A stretch of 64,000 nucleotides of DNA, taken from assembly GCF_029962485.1 (NCBI RefSeq), contig NZ_CP073639.1, positions 558,001-622,000 on the forward strand, given 5' to 3'. The position numbers and the translations under genes are program-made. The DNA comes from Burkholderia cepacia (GTDB lineage Bacteria > Pseudomonadota > Gammaproteobacteria > Burkholderiales > Burkholderiaceae). This document shows positions 17,351 to 25,215 of this stretch, in pieces (the first letter of the stretch is position 1; each line of letters opens with the position of its first letter). Below the pieces are notes generated by a model that did no database searches, had not been told where the DNA came from, and was given only the letters and a program-made list of their open reading frames with translations.

Positions 17351-17374
17351 ACCCGCTCCTCCCGAGGAGCGGGT
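17351..17374 (-). terminator. Strong hairpin immediately after the TlpA-like gene
   Basis: ACCCGCTCCT (17351-17360), loop CCCG, and AGGAGCGGGT (17365-17374) form a perfect 10-base stem 27 bases after the stop at 17401. It has no T-run; it may protect the mRNA 3' end or assist termination with the second hairpin at 17257-17277. Confidence 0.5.
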
Positions 17375-17400
17375 AACGGCTTTGCGGAAAGTACGCCGGC

Positions 17401-17967
17401 TTAGCGACTCAAGAGCGGCATCACGATTCGCTCGAAGCGTTCAGCGGTCCATGCCGGCTTCCGGTCATCCCAGCCGTTGTCGACGAGAATCCCGTTTCGG
17501 TCGATCGTGAAATTGACCGGAATACGCCAGATCCGGCCGTAGTCACCGGCGTACGCACTTCCCAGAAGACCCACCGGAAAACTCAGGCCGGCCGCCACAT
17601 GCTGGACATCCGGGATATTTTCCGCCCCGTCCAGACTGAAACCGAGCACGTGCAATCCCTGCGGCGCGTAGCGCGCGGCATAAGCGGACAGCAACGGCAA
17701 CTCGGTCCGGCACGGTTCGCACCACGTCGCCCAGAACGTCAGGATCACGACGCTCCCGCGCAAGTCGTCGCTGGCGATACTTTTCCCGTCGAGCGTATGC
17801 AGCACGATGCCGGGTGCGGGATGACCAACGGCCAGACTGCTGGCCCGTGCGGGCTGCAGCCATCCGCCGATACCGGCGCCGAGCGCCAATCCCGCAGTCG
17901 TTCGCAGCCAGTCGCGCCGCGATCTTGCCGGTCTCGCGCCACGCGAAGCATCGTCGTCAGAACGCAT
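17401..17967 (-). CDS. TlpA/ResA-like thioredoxin-fold protein with Tat signal
   Basis: A 188-residue exported thiol-disulfide protein. A twin-arginine signal (SRRDWLRTTAGLALGAGIGGWL, residues ~16-37) precedes the thioredoxin fold, whose active site is TFWATWCEPCRTELPLL with WCEPC (CxxC); a cis-Pro-like RIWRIPVNFTIDRNG follows. Such proteins reduce cytochrome c or metal-centre apoproteins in the periplasm. ATG 17967 overlaps the end of the upstream outer-membrane-type gene by 11 bases, so the two are coupled. The Tat signal is unusual for a TlpA and suggests export of a folded or pre-assembled form, or misuse of a Sec-compatible RR; this is not certain. Confidence 0.85.
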   Translation of the reverse strand: MRSDDDASRGARPARSRRDWLRTTAGLALGAGIGGWLQPARASSLAVGHPAPGIVLHTLDGKSIASDDLRGSVVILTFWATWCEPCRTELPLLSAYAARYAPQGLHVLGFSLDGAENIPDVQHVAAGLSFPVGLLGSAYAGDYGRIWRIPVNFTIDRNGILVDNGWDDRKPAWTAERFERIVMPLLSR

Positions 17968-19024
17968 AGCTCGCCCCCACCGTGCCCGACCAGCGCGGAA
18001 ACAGCTGGTAGCCGCTGAGCCGGCTGTATAGCGATTTCTGTACAAACGCGTACACGTTCAAGTTCTTCACGACGTTGACCGTCACACCGGGCGACAGGTA
18101 GACGACCGTGCCCGCGGTATTGGCGGTGTCGGCAAGCGCCCCCTGATCCGAGCTTTTGCGCGTCACGTTGATTTGCAGTTGCGGGACGATTCTCGGATTC
18201 GCTTCGTAACGCAGGCCAACGCTGATCGTCGCCACATTGCCCGGTCGGTAGTCCTCGCCGATGCCACGGAGGTTCTCGATCACGGCCGACTGGAATTGAC
18301 CGTTGATGAACGCATCGAAGTCCTGGCTGACTGGCTGGTAGTAATAAGCGCCGACGATCAGATCCGTGCTGCCGGTGCCGGGCTGCAGGCTGGTATCGAG
18401 CGTCTGGCCGTTGGCGCTGTTCGGGCCCGACGAAAAGAACACCGGGCTGCGACCGACGGTGGCGCCCGTCAGCACGTTCTGGCCACCGTATTTTCCCGTA
18501 GGCAGCTTGACACCGAGCTGCACGCCGAGATTGTGAGTCGGCAGGAAGCCCTGATAGCTTGCGATCAGTTTAATGTCGCCCAGCCCCTTGCTCGTGACGC
18601 CGCTCAGGTTGTCCGGCGTAAGCTGATCCGGCGTGGCGTTGCCGTAGGTCGAGTGGCCACGATCGATGAATGGAACGATTGCGCCGAAGCTCCACATGGG
18701 ATTCGGGCTGTAGTTGATGCCGAGGTTCCAGTAGCGGTTGATCGTCTGATGCTCGACCTCCTGGCTGCCACCGGCAGCATTGATCGCGGCCGGCACGCTA
18801 CCCGATACCGCGCTCGTTCCATTGCGCAGCTGATTCTGCGGAAGAAAGGTGTAATCCAGGCTGATTCGCCAGCCCGGCATCGCCGAATAGCCCATTGCGG
18901 CATCCGTACTCAACGAGCAACCGCACGTCGCGCACGCACTGGCGGCAACCGGCAGGGTCAGGCCAATCAGGCCGACGAGCGCGGCGAGCGCAACGTCGGT
19001 CATTCTGTTCGATTCGATTCGCAT
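17957..19024 (-). CDS. Outer-membrane beta-barrel-like transporter protein
   Basis: A 355-residue protein with signal peptide (VALAALVGLIGLTLPVAASA). The mature N-terminus carries the Cys motif CATCGCSLSTD. The rest alternates polar and aromatic residues as in beta barrels (WRISLDYTFLP, YWNLGINYSPNPMWSFGAIVPF, FPRWSGTVGASYAF) and ends in Phe, the usual barrel C-terminus. ATG 19024 has AGAGAG 6-8 bases upstream. It is followed with an 11-base overlap by the TlpA-like gene, suggesting a joint periplasmic redox or metal function; the N-terminal Cys cluster may bind a metal or be the thioredoxin's target. Homologues are usually annotated only as transporter or hypothetical. Confidence 0.72.
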   Translation of the reverse strand: MRIESNRMTDVALAALVGLIGLTLPVAASACATCGCSLSTDAAMGYSAMPGWRISLDYTFLPQNQLRNGTSAVSGSVPAAINAAGGSQEVEHQTINRYWNLGINYSPNPMWSFGAIVPFIDRGHSTYGNATPDQLTPDNLSGVTSKGLGDIKLIASYQGFLPTHNLGVQLGVKLPTGKYGGQNVLTGATVGRSPVFFSSGPNSANGQTLDTSLQPGTGSTDLIVGAYYYQPVSQDFDAFINGQFQSAVIENLRGIGEDYRPGNVATISVGLRYEANPRIVPQLQINVTRKSSDQGALADTANTAGTVVYLSPGVTVNVVKNLNVYAFVQKSLYSRLSGYQLFPRWSGTVGASYAF

Positions 19025-19167
19025 GTCATTCTCTCTTGTCATATGCGCACACGCGAGCATTCCGCAGCATCGCGGAAGCGCATACGAAATGTCCCGATCA
19101 GAGATCTACAGCCATTCGAGTCCCGCGCGTTTCCGCGGAATCTCGTTGCTTGGCCGAGAAGGCTGCT

Positions 19168-19527
19168 TCAGGCGAGGAATGGCGAATCCCGCGGGCGTGC
19201 TGCCCGCCGGACATCGCGAAAGACGAATTCGAGCGAAGCGGGAGGCAGCTCGATCGCGTATCGTGCAACCGCTTGCAGCGGCGGCAGCGCCAACGATGGC
19301 GCCGGCACATGATGCGCGAGCAGATCGCAGTACCCGCACGAATCGAGGTGGATCGCGAGCACATGATTACCTGCGTCAGGCTGACTTTCCGCCGAGCAGA
19401 TCGGTGCGAATGGGGAATTCCGCTCCTGGGCGATCAGGCCCTGACTGACGATCGGTGCAAATATGATGAGCCACATGGCGAACAGGCCAAGCCATGCGGT
19501 CATTCGATTGCGGGGGCGATCAATCAT
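19168..19527 (-). CDS. DUF2946 family protein
   Basis: A 119-residue protein with an N-terminal membrane or signal helix (MTAWLGLFAMWLIIFAPIVSQ). The family signature HLDSCGYCDLLAHH (C-x2-C-x4-HH) is present around residues 60-75. DUF2946 proteins frequently sit beside copper-handling genes and the Cys/His motif suggests metal binding, but no function has been shown. ATG 19527 was chosen as the start immediately before the hydrophobic helix. The gene lies between the SCO1-like and outer-membrane genes, all on the minus strand with gaps of about 140 bases. Confidence 0.8.
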   Translation of the reverse strand: MIDRPRNRMTAWLGLFAMWLIIFAPIVSQGLIAQERNSPFAPICSAESQPDAGNHVLAIHLDSCGYCDLLAHHVPAPSLALPPLQAVARYAIELPPASLEFVFRDVRRAARPRDSPFLA

Positions 19528-19664
19528 GATGTCGAGGATAGGTGAGCGCCAGCATTCTAGCCGAGACCGGCTGCGACGCCGGACCAATACAGAACATACG
19601 TGGAATCACACTGCAATGTGATGCTCTTTCATGGCCGGCACAGGTTCGCCATTCGTCGACACGC

Positions 19665-20306
19665 TCAATTGGACGCCACGAGCGAATGGTACATATGCAG
19701 CAGATCGTCGGTCGTCGCGAATCCGTCGACTCGAAGCCAGGATTGTCCCGGCGCGGCGCGCAGGAACATGACCGGGTTGTGGTCCATCTTGTCCTGCCGG
19801 TAGACGTTGAAGGCTTTCTGCGTGGTGACGCTCGCGGCCATCGTGCCCGTGTAATGCTGCCACTCCGGCCCTGCACCGAACTTCGTCGCATAAGCATGCA
19901 GGCGTGCGGGCGTGTCGTTTTCCGGATCGATCGAGATCGACACGATATGAACCTTGTCGCGATCGGCACCGAGCGCTTGTTGAAGCTGCGACAGCGTCTG
20001 GCTGATGACCGGGCAGATCGACGTGCACGTGGTGTAGATGAAGGTCAATACGACCGGGCGGCCGTCGTCAAGCTCATCCTTCAGCGCGACGGTCTTGCCA
20101 TCGTCGCGCACGAGCGTGACGGCCGGTACCGTGTAGGTGACGGTCGACGTCTTCATCGCGGGCATCATCGTTTTCATCCCGGACATCATCATGTGATGGT
20201 GAGCATGCTCATCCATCGACTCCTGCGCTTGCGCGGCCTGCCCGGTGAGCAGCGCACACCCGATCAGGAGGTGCGTCAGCATGAAAAACTTCGGGAACGT
20301 GTTCAT
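19665..20306 (-). CDS. SCO1/SenC/PrrC family copper chaperone-like thiol protein
   Basis: A 213-residue exported protein. Signal peptide LTHLLIGCALLTGQAAQA is followed by a His/Met-rich stretch EHAHHHMMMSGMKTMMPAM that looks like a metal-collecting tail. The SCO fold shows FIYTTCTSICPVI (C-x3-C), SISIDPENDTPARL, and the distal copper-ligand His in DHNPVMFL. SCO proteins deliver copper to, or reduce, the CuA site of cytochrome oxidase, or act in redox sensing. ATG 20306 has GAGGAG 6 bases upstream. Its clustering with TlpA-like, DUF2946 and cytochrome c fusion genes supports a periplasmic copper/redox role; the caa3 oxidase operon is about 15 kb away. Confidence 0.9.
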   Translation of the reverse strand: MNTFPKFFMLTHLLIGCALLTGQAAQAQESMDEHAHHHMMMSGMKTMMPAMKTSTVTYTVPAVTLVRDDGKTVALKDELDDGRPVVLTFIYTTCTSICPVISQTLSQLQQALGADRDKVHIVSISIDPENDTPARLHAYATKFGAGPEWQHYTGTMAASVTTQKAFNVYRQDKMDHNPVMFLRAAPGQSWLRVDGFATTDDLLHMYHSLVASN

Positions 20307-20384
20307 TTCAGTCTCCTCGTTTTGCGCGCCGCGTCGCCCGACTGCCGTGCGGAAACACCGCCGCGGCAAGGGCGGCGACGGCGT

Positions 20385-22160
20385 CTAGGGAACGATCCAT
20401 GCGCCATCGGCGACGATGCGCGTGCCGCTCGCGTCGGCAAAGTGGACCATGTAGCCGCCTTTCGATGCGAGCCGCTGCCCCGGTGCGAGCGTCAGGCGCG
20501 GATAGTTGCCGGTGATCACGCGTTGCTCGAGCGTATCCTCGATCCGCTCGACGAGATAGTCGCGCACGTAGGTGCCCGTGACGTGTCCCAGCGCCTCTTC
20601 GAGCAGCACGCAGGCGAGGAACGTGTCCGCCTGCACCTGCTGGTCGACGATCGCGACGTGCCGGGCCGCGGCCCAGTCGAGCATGTAGTCGACGCGGCGC
20701 CGCACGCGATCGGGCAGATCGAACGGATACGCGATGTGCGTGACTGCGCGCCAGCGCTCGGGCAGCGGCGTGCGATCGAGACCGCCCATCAGTCCGGACA
20801 GGTAGACCGTCCGGGCGGGCGCGTCGCCGCGCAGCGATGCGATATCGGCGGGACGCAGCCACAGCACGAGCGCATCCGCGCCGGAAATGCCGGTCATGGC
20901 TTTCTCGATGCGCTCGCCCGGCATCAGCGCGCGGCGCGAGACGTCGAGCCCGTGCGCGCGCAGCGCCGTCGCGAGCGCTTGTGCGCCCGGTTCGCCGCTG
21001 TCGCCGGCCCGATACAGTTCGTAGATCACGCGCGGGGCCGGTGCACGATCGTCGCCGAGGATTTCCCTGGCGATCAGCGCGGCTTCGAGCAGCACGCCAC
21101 TCGAGAAATAGATCGAATAGAAGTCGCCATCGCGGACGTCGGGCACCTCGACATTCGGAAACAGGCACGGAATCCGTTCGTGCTCGCAGAACGCCCGAAC
21201 GGGCGACCAGTTGCGCCGGCCCATTCCGGATATCACCGCGAACACCGGTTCGGCGGCCGCGCGGCGCTCGAGTTGCGCTTCCCATGTCGACGCCGCCCCG
21301 TTCAGCTCCCAGACGTGCAGTTGCCAATGGCGCGACGTCGTGGCGACGTCCGTCCGCGCCGCGCTCTGCGGTATCGCGCTCGTCGGCAGCGCGTTCTTGT
21401 CGACGAAATAGTGCCGCAGGACGTCGAGCATCCCGCGGCGCTTCACGGGATCGGCGTCCGGCGTGACGATCGTCGCAAAATGCAGGGTGGTGTCGGTAAC
21501 GCCAGGCGCGGGAACCGGATCGAGACGCTTCAGGTAGCGGATCAACGCAGCCATGTCGTCGTCGGTCATCACGAAGCGCGGCATCAGGTAACTCAGAGGC
21601 CTGCCCTGCGCGTCGATTCCGCTTCGGATCGCACGAGCGAGGGTTTCATCGGAATAGGCCGCCCGATCGCTTCGCATGCTCTCGACATAGGGTATGCCGG
21701 GTTTCTCGCCGATGAGCGTGCTGTCCTGGAACAAATACGTTGCGGCGATCGGCGGGATCGTCGTGAGTCCGGACTTGGCGCCGAGCCCGCTGGGTCGATG
21801 GCAATTCATGCAGGCGGCTGCCGCGCCTTCCATGCGCGGGCCGCCCTCCCGCAACGCTTGCAGCGGAGCGCCCGAAACGAGGACGCCATCGCGATAGATG
21901 GCTTCGCCGGGGTCGCCGGCGGGTGAGGCTGCGGCGCGCGTCGCCGCGACGACTGCCAGCGCAATCGTCAACCAGAGCAGCAACGCGGTTCGCCCCAGTG
22001 CGCATGCCAGAATCGCGGGCAAGCCGGCGGCAGACGCGATCGCTGGCCGCCTCGGGTGATCGCCGTGATTGCCCGAGCGTGCGCACACCGGCATCGGTCG
22101 CGATGAACCGCCACCGTGCAACGCCGGCGCCCATTTGGGCAAAGCTCGGTTACGGCTCAT
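20385..22160 (-). CDS. Cytochrome c domain fused to periplasmic (branched-chain-type) binding protein
   Basis: A ~590-residue exported protein with an unusual domain order. After a long N-terminus and a hydrophobic signal (TALLLWLTIALAVVAATRAAA) comes a class I cytochrome c domain with heme motif CMNCH and a probable axial Met in YLMPRFVM. The remaining ~380 residues resemble a type I periplasmic binding protein (LHFATIVTPDADPVKRR, FAVISGMGRRN, ALVLWLRPADIASL, a two-lobed Rossmann pattern). The combination suggests a ligand-sensing or electron-delivering periplasmic protein. The start is uncertain: ATG 22160 is used here, but ATG 22094 or TTG 22190 are possible and none has a good Shine-Dalgarno. 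It lies 79 bases upstream of the SCO1-like gene, probably in one transcript. Confidence 0.8.
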   Translation of the reverse strand: MSRNRALPKWAPALHGGGSSRPMPVCARSGNHGDHPRRPAIASAAGLPAILACALGRTALLLWLTIALAVVAATRAAASPAGDPGEAIYRDGVLVSGAPLQALREGGPRMEGAAAACMNCHRPSGLGAKSGLTTIPPIAATYLFQDSTLIGEKPGIPYVESMRSDRAAYSDETLARAIRSGIDAQGRPLSYLMPRFVMTDDDMAALIRYLKRLDPVPAPGVTDTTLHFATIVTPDADPVKRRGMLDVLRHYFVDKNALPTSAIPQSAARTDVATTSRHWQLHVWELNGAASTWEAQLERRAAAEPVFAVISGMGRRNWSPVRAFCEHERIPCLFPNVEVPDVRDGDFYSIYFSSGVLLEAALIAREILGDDRAPAPRVIYELYRAGDSGEPGAQALATALRAHGLDVSRRALMPGERIEKAMTGISGADALVLWLRPADIASLRGDAPARTVYLSGLMGGLDRTPLPERWRAVTHIAYPFDLPDRVRRRVDYMLDWAAARHVAIVDQQVQADTFLACVLLEEALGHVTGTYVRDYLVERIEDTLEQRVITGNYPRLTLAPGQRLASKGGYMVHFADASGTRIVADGAWIVP

Positions 22161-22240
22161 CGACGTGAGCCTGAACCAGACCGGCGGCAACGCATGTCGC
22201 GCGCCGCAACGTACGTCGTTTCATGTTGCCTTCCCCCGGG

Positions 22241-22276
22241 CGGAGACGCGCCGATCGGGCGATCGGCGCGTCTCCG
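22241..22276 (-). terminator. Perfect 16-bp hairpin between the deacetylase-like gene and the cytochrome fusion gene
   Basis: CGGAGACGCGCCGATC (22241-22256), loop GGGC, and GATCGGCGCGTCTCCG (22261-22276) form an uninterrupted 16-base stem. It lies 28 bases after the stop of the upstream minus-strand gene and is likely its terminator, although no T-tract follows. Confidence 0.7.
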
Positions 22277-22303
22277 TACCTATACCGCGTCGTTATCGTG
22301 GGT

Positions 22304-24430
22304 TTACATCTTCGCGCTGGTGAACGTCAGGGTTGTTCCGGCGCCTGCAATCACCAGCCAATTCGTCGCATCGGTCGTCACGACGGTGGCGGATCCGCCC
22401 GTCACGGCCGGCTGCTTGAACGCACTCTTGGGCAGCAGCCAGGTCACGTCTTGCAGGCTCGTCGGCTGGGACGCGGAGAACGTCCAGCTGCTGCCCGTGT
22501 CCGTCGCGCTCCATGTCACGAGCAAGCGCTTTCTGTCGAACTGCGTCAGCTGATCCATCGTGTACCACTTGTACTGACCCGACGAAATCAGGCTGTTGGC
22601 ATAGCTGAAGATGGTCGAGAGCACGCCGGGATACCATGATGCGCCCAGCGGGTGCATGTAGATGAGCCGGGTCGTCCGGTTGGCGACGACGAAGTTCATC
22701 AGCGCTTCGTACCAGTTCGTGACGTCCGTGGTCGACACGCCAAACTCCTGGAACTCCTCGAACGTCGCGTACTTCCCGAACGGCATCACGGGGAACGCCC
22801 AGATGCCCGGGTTCAACAGCGCGCCGTTACGATAGGCGCGTGTTTGCGCCATGCCGGTGTGGCCCGTGAAGTAGTAGCCCGAATAACCGTTGCTTTCGAG
22901 CCAGGTGACGGCCCAGGTCGGCGTATTGCCCTCGGGGGCGGCCCATTCGACATCCGGCTTGCCGGTCGCCGTCTGCACGGACTGATGATTCAGCACGAGG
23001 TACTGCTGGAACGTGCTCTGGTCGGTCTCGCTGGCGTTGGCGCCCCAGTAGTCGTGGTCCCAGCCGCCATGGCTGCCGATGTTGTCTCCCTTGCTCATCA
23101 GGTACTGCATCATTTGCTTGGCTTGCGTGTTGTTGGCCAGGTTGATGCCGAGACCGTCGCCAATCGCCGCATCGTCCGGGCCGGCCGTCACGACGATGGA
23201 AAACGGCCCGTTGTTCCAGACACCGATCGACTTCAGATACTGCGCCGGCTGGATCATCTCTTCCGCGCAGAAGTGCCAGTTGAGCACCATGCCCGGCTGC
23301 GCCCTCGGCTCGAGCGACAGATGCGGCATCGACAGGATGTTCGTCGTGAAGTAATGCAGGAAGCCGTGCAACGGCATGCCGTCGGTTTGCCCTTCGAGGT
23401 AACCGAGCGGCATGTTCACGAACAGCACGCCGCCGCTGCCATAGGGGTTGTAACCGGCGACGAGGCCGAAGTTCGGCGAGGTCAGCAGCGTCGTGCCGCT
23501 ATACGTGCCCTGCGTGACGTAGCTCGGATACGTGAGGTAGCCGTACACGTAGCCCGAAATGCCTTCGAGCACGTCGGTCGTCGTGGCCGCCGCTGTCGTC
23601 GCTGCCGCCGCTGTCGTTGTTGCGCCCTTCGGGTTCTTCGCGGAGTTGTTGGTCGATGTGGCCGTGTACTTCCCCGCATTGACCATCGAACCCTTGGAAA
23701 CGTGGCCGAGATCCAGGCTGATGTTCGACGCCAGTCCGTTCTCCGTCTTGTAGTTGAAGTACGCGCTGTGGTTGTAGCCGGTCAATCCGCCCGGATTGGA
23801 CGGGCTGGCCTGCAGATACAGGGCCTGGCTGGGCGTCGCGGATACCGACACGGCCGCCGAGTTCACGGTGGCGGCTGTCGTGGTGCCGGTGGTCGACCAC
23901 GCCATCGACTTGCCGGGAGGAATCTGTAGCGTCCGCAGCGTGCTGCCCATCCCGGTCACGGGGCCGAGCCCGATCATGTTGCCGCCGAGCGAGTTGTACA
24001 GGACATAGTTGACGCCTGCCATCGAACTGAATCGCGACTGCGGAATGGGATAGAAGCCGGTCGACGTGAGCGCGCCGAAATCGTAGACCAGCATCACTTT
24101 CCCGCCGCCGAGCGCGTAGTTCTGGATCGCCGTCACGAGTGCGTCGTCCGCGGCGGTATGAACCTGATCGGGCAGGATGAGGCCTTGATACTGCTGGAGC
24201 GTCGTGCCCGCCTGTTCGAACTGGCTGTCCTGCATGGTCGTGATCTGCAGACCCTCCTCGGAGGCGGCATCGAGCCACGCCGACACGCGCGGGTCGGGCA
24301 GCGTGATGTTGTCCGGCAGCAGCAACAGCAACTGGTTGGAAACCGCGTTGGCCCGTCCGGGGAAGATCGCGAAACATAGCGAAAGCAGGACCAGGCACGC
24401 CCTGAAGAACCGAAATGACTTGACCAACAT
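22304..24430 (-). CDS. Large secreted protein with polysaccharide-deacetylase-like domain, function unknown
   Basis: A 708-residue exported protein (signal FFRACLVLLSLCFAIFPGRANA). Residues ~30-250 look like a flavodoxin/glutamine-amidotransferase-like domain (LLLLPDNITLPDPRVSAWL, GGKVMLVYDFGAL). A Thr/Ala low-complexity linker occurs near residues 268-290. The second half resembles a NodB-type deacetylase: MVLNWHFCAEEM, the metal-like cluster GSHGGWDHDYWG, AAPEGNTPTWAVTWLESNGYSGY and the late RLIYMHPLG. A small C-terminal beta domain (WSATDTGSSWTF) ends it. The layout recalls PelA-like exopolysaccharide-processing proteins, but the active-site residues are only partly conserved, so this is resemblance rather than assignment. 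ATG 24430 has GGGAGAG about 5 bases upstream. It is probably monocistronic, being bounded by a strong hairpin. Confidence 0.72.
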   Translation of the reverse strand: MLVKSFRFFRACLVLLSLCFAIFPGRANAVSNQLLLLLPDNITLPDPRVSAWLDAASEEGLQITTMQDSQFEQAGTTLQQYQGLILPDQVHTAADDALVTAIQNYALGGGKVMLVYDFGALTSTGFYPIPQSRFSSMAGVNYVLYNSLGGNMIGLGPVTGMGSTLRTLQIPPGKSMAWSTTGTTTAATVNSAAVSVSATPSQALYLQASPSNPGGLTGYNHSAYFNYKTENGLASNISLDLGHVSKGSMVNAGKYTATSTNNSAKNPKGATTTAAAATTAAATTTDVLEGISGYVYGYLTYPSYVTQGTYSGTTLLTSPNFGLVAGYNPYGSGGVLFVNMPLGYLEGQTDGMPLHGFLHYFTTNILSMPHLSLEPRAQPGMVLNWHFCAEEMIQPAQYLKSIGVWNNGPFSIVVTAGPDDAAIGDGLGINLANNTQAKQMMQYLMSKGDNIGSHGGWDHDYWGANASETDQSTFQQYLVLNHQSVQTATGKPDVEWAAPEGNTPTWAVTWLESNGYSGYYFTGHTGMAQTRAYRNGALLNPGIWAFPVMPFGKYATFEEFQEFGVSTTDVTNWYEALMNFVVANRTTRLIYMHPLGASWYPGVLSTIFSYANSLISSGQYKWYTMDQLTQFDRKRLLVTWSATDTGSSWTFSASQPTSLQDVTWLLPKSAFKQPAVTGGSATVVTTDATNWLVIAGAGTTLTFTSAKM

Positions 24431-24899
24431 GGTGCTCTCCCGTCGGGGTGAACGACTGTGACTTTCAATCTGCCAAATAAACGCCCTGCCCCGAAATGCA
24501 CGCCTGCGACGCGGGCGACGCGTTGCGGTCAGCGATTTCGTCTGGAAACGCCGAGAGATCAGTCAATGCTGAATGCGCGTCGAACCCGCCGCTGGCAGTG
24601 TGTCGAAACAAGCTTGCGACGTGCCATGCCGGTTGCGCATTGGTCGTGTCGGGGAGGCACGACGCAACCCGGTCGTGTCGAGACGCGAAATCGATGAAAA
24701 ATGTAACAACATCGATACTCGGGGAGCGGGAACGTGGCGCCGCGGCGCGCGTTGAAGCGACCGTCATGCGCTGTGACGAACGGGCGCCGCACATCGATGC
24801 CGATGTGTCGTCGCTACGGTGCGGGTCGCGGGCATCGCGTTACGAACGTTTACGCACGACGCGAAACGTGGCGACCTGATGAAAATGATACTGAAATGC
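24431..24899. other. Gene-free region upstream of the deacetylase-like gene
   Basis: About 470 bases with no convincing gene on either strand. It must carry the promoter of the 22304-24430 gene on the minus strand. Plus-strand open frames here have unlikely composition. Confidence 0.4.
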
Positions 24900-24904
24900 A
24901 ACAT

Positions 24905-25170
24905 CGATTCGCGTCCCCCTCACCTTGAACGCGTAATCGACCTGTGCCCGGTGCCGATGCGGGCAGTGAAATGCTGATCCTGCGCGTGTCGTTGGGTGCA
25001 ACGGTGGCCATTTCTCGGGTCACCGGCTTACCGTTCGCATTGCTGATCGTCAGGCCGCTGAAAGCAGGTTCGAGTGCTCCGTCAAGCATGATCGTCACGT
25101 TCGCTGGCGGCGGCACTTTGGCGCCCGCCGACGTCCTGGTGATAAGCTCGACATCGACACGCCGTTGCGT
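24905..25170 (-). pseudogene. Decayed copC (copper-resistance CopC) fragment
   Basis: The minus strand encodes a CopC-like core: VELITRTSAGAKVPPPAN, TIMLDGALEPAFSGLTISN, ANGKPV and ISISLPASAPGTG match the family's ATVAAPP, LEPAFSG and LPALAPGTY blocks. The following WH-containing strand and the family's conserved DxH region are missing; instead a short in-register VDYAFKVR, which resembles the C-terminal GDYxFxV block, appears in a different frame. No signal peptide or start codon is present. It is read as an internally deleted, frame-broken relic. It lies directly before the plus-strand binding-protein gene and at the head of the SCO1/DUF2946/TlpA cluster, fitting an ancestral copper locus. 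Confidence 0.72.
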
Positions 25171-25215
25171 GTCCACGATCACCCTGCCGCCCCTACGCCT
25201 CCCACGAACCTGATC

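Noticed and set aside
24496..24879. 127-codon plus-strand ORF in the gap before copC relic
   Set aside because: Composition unlike real proteins, no domain, no good start; treated as chance.
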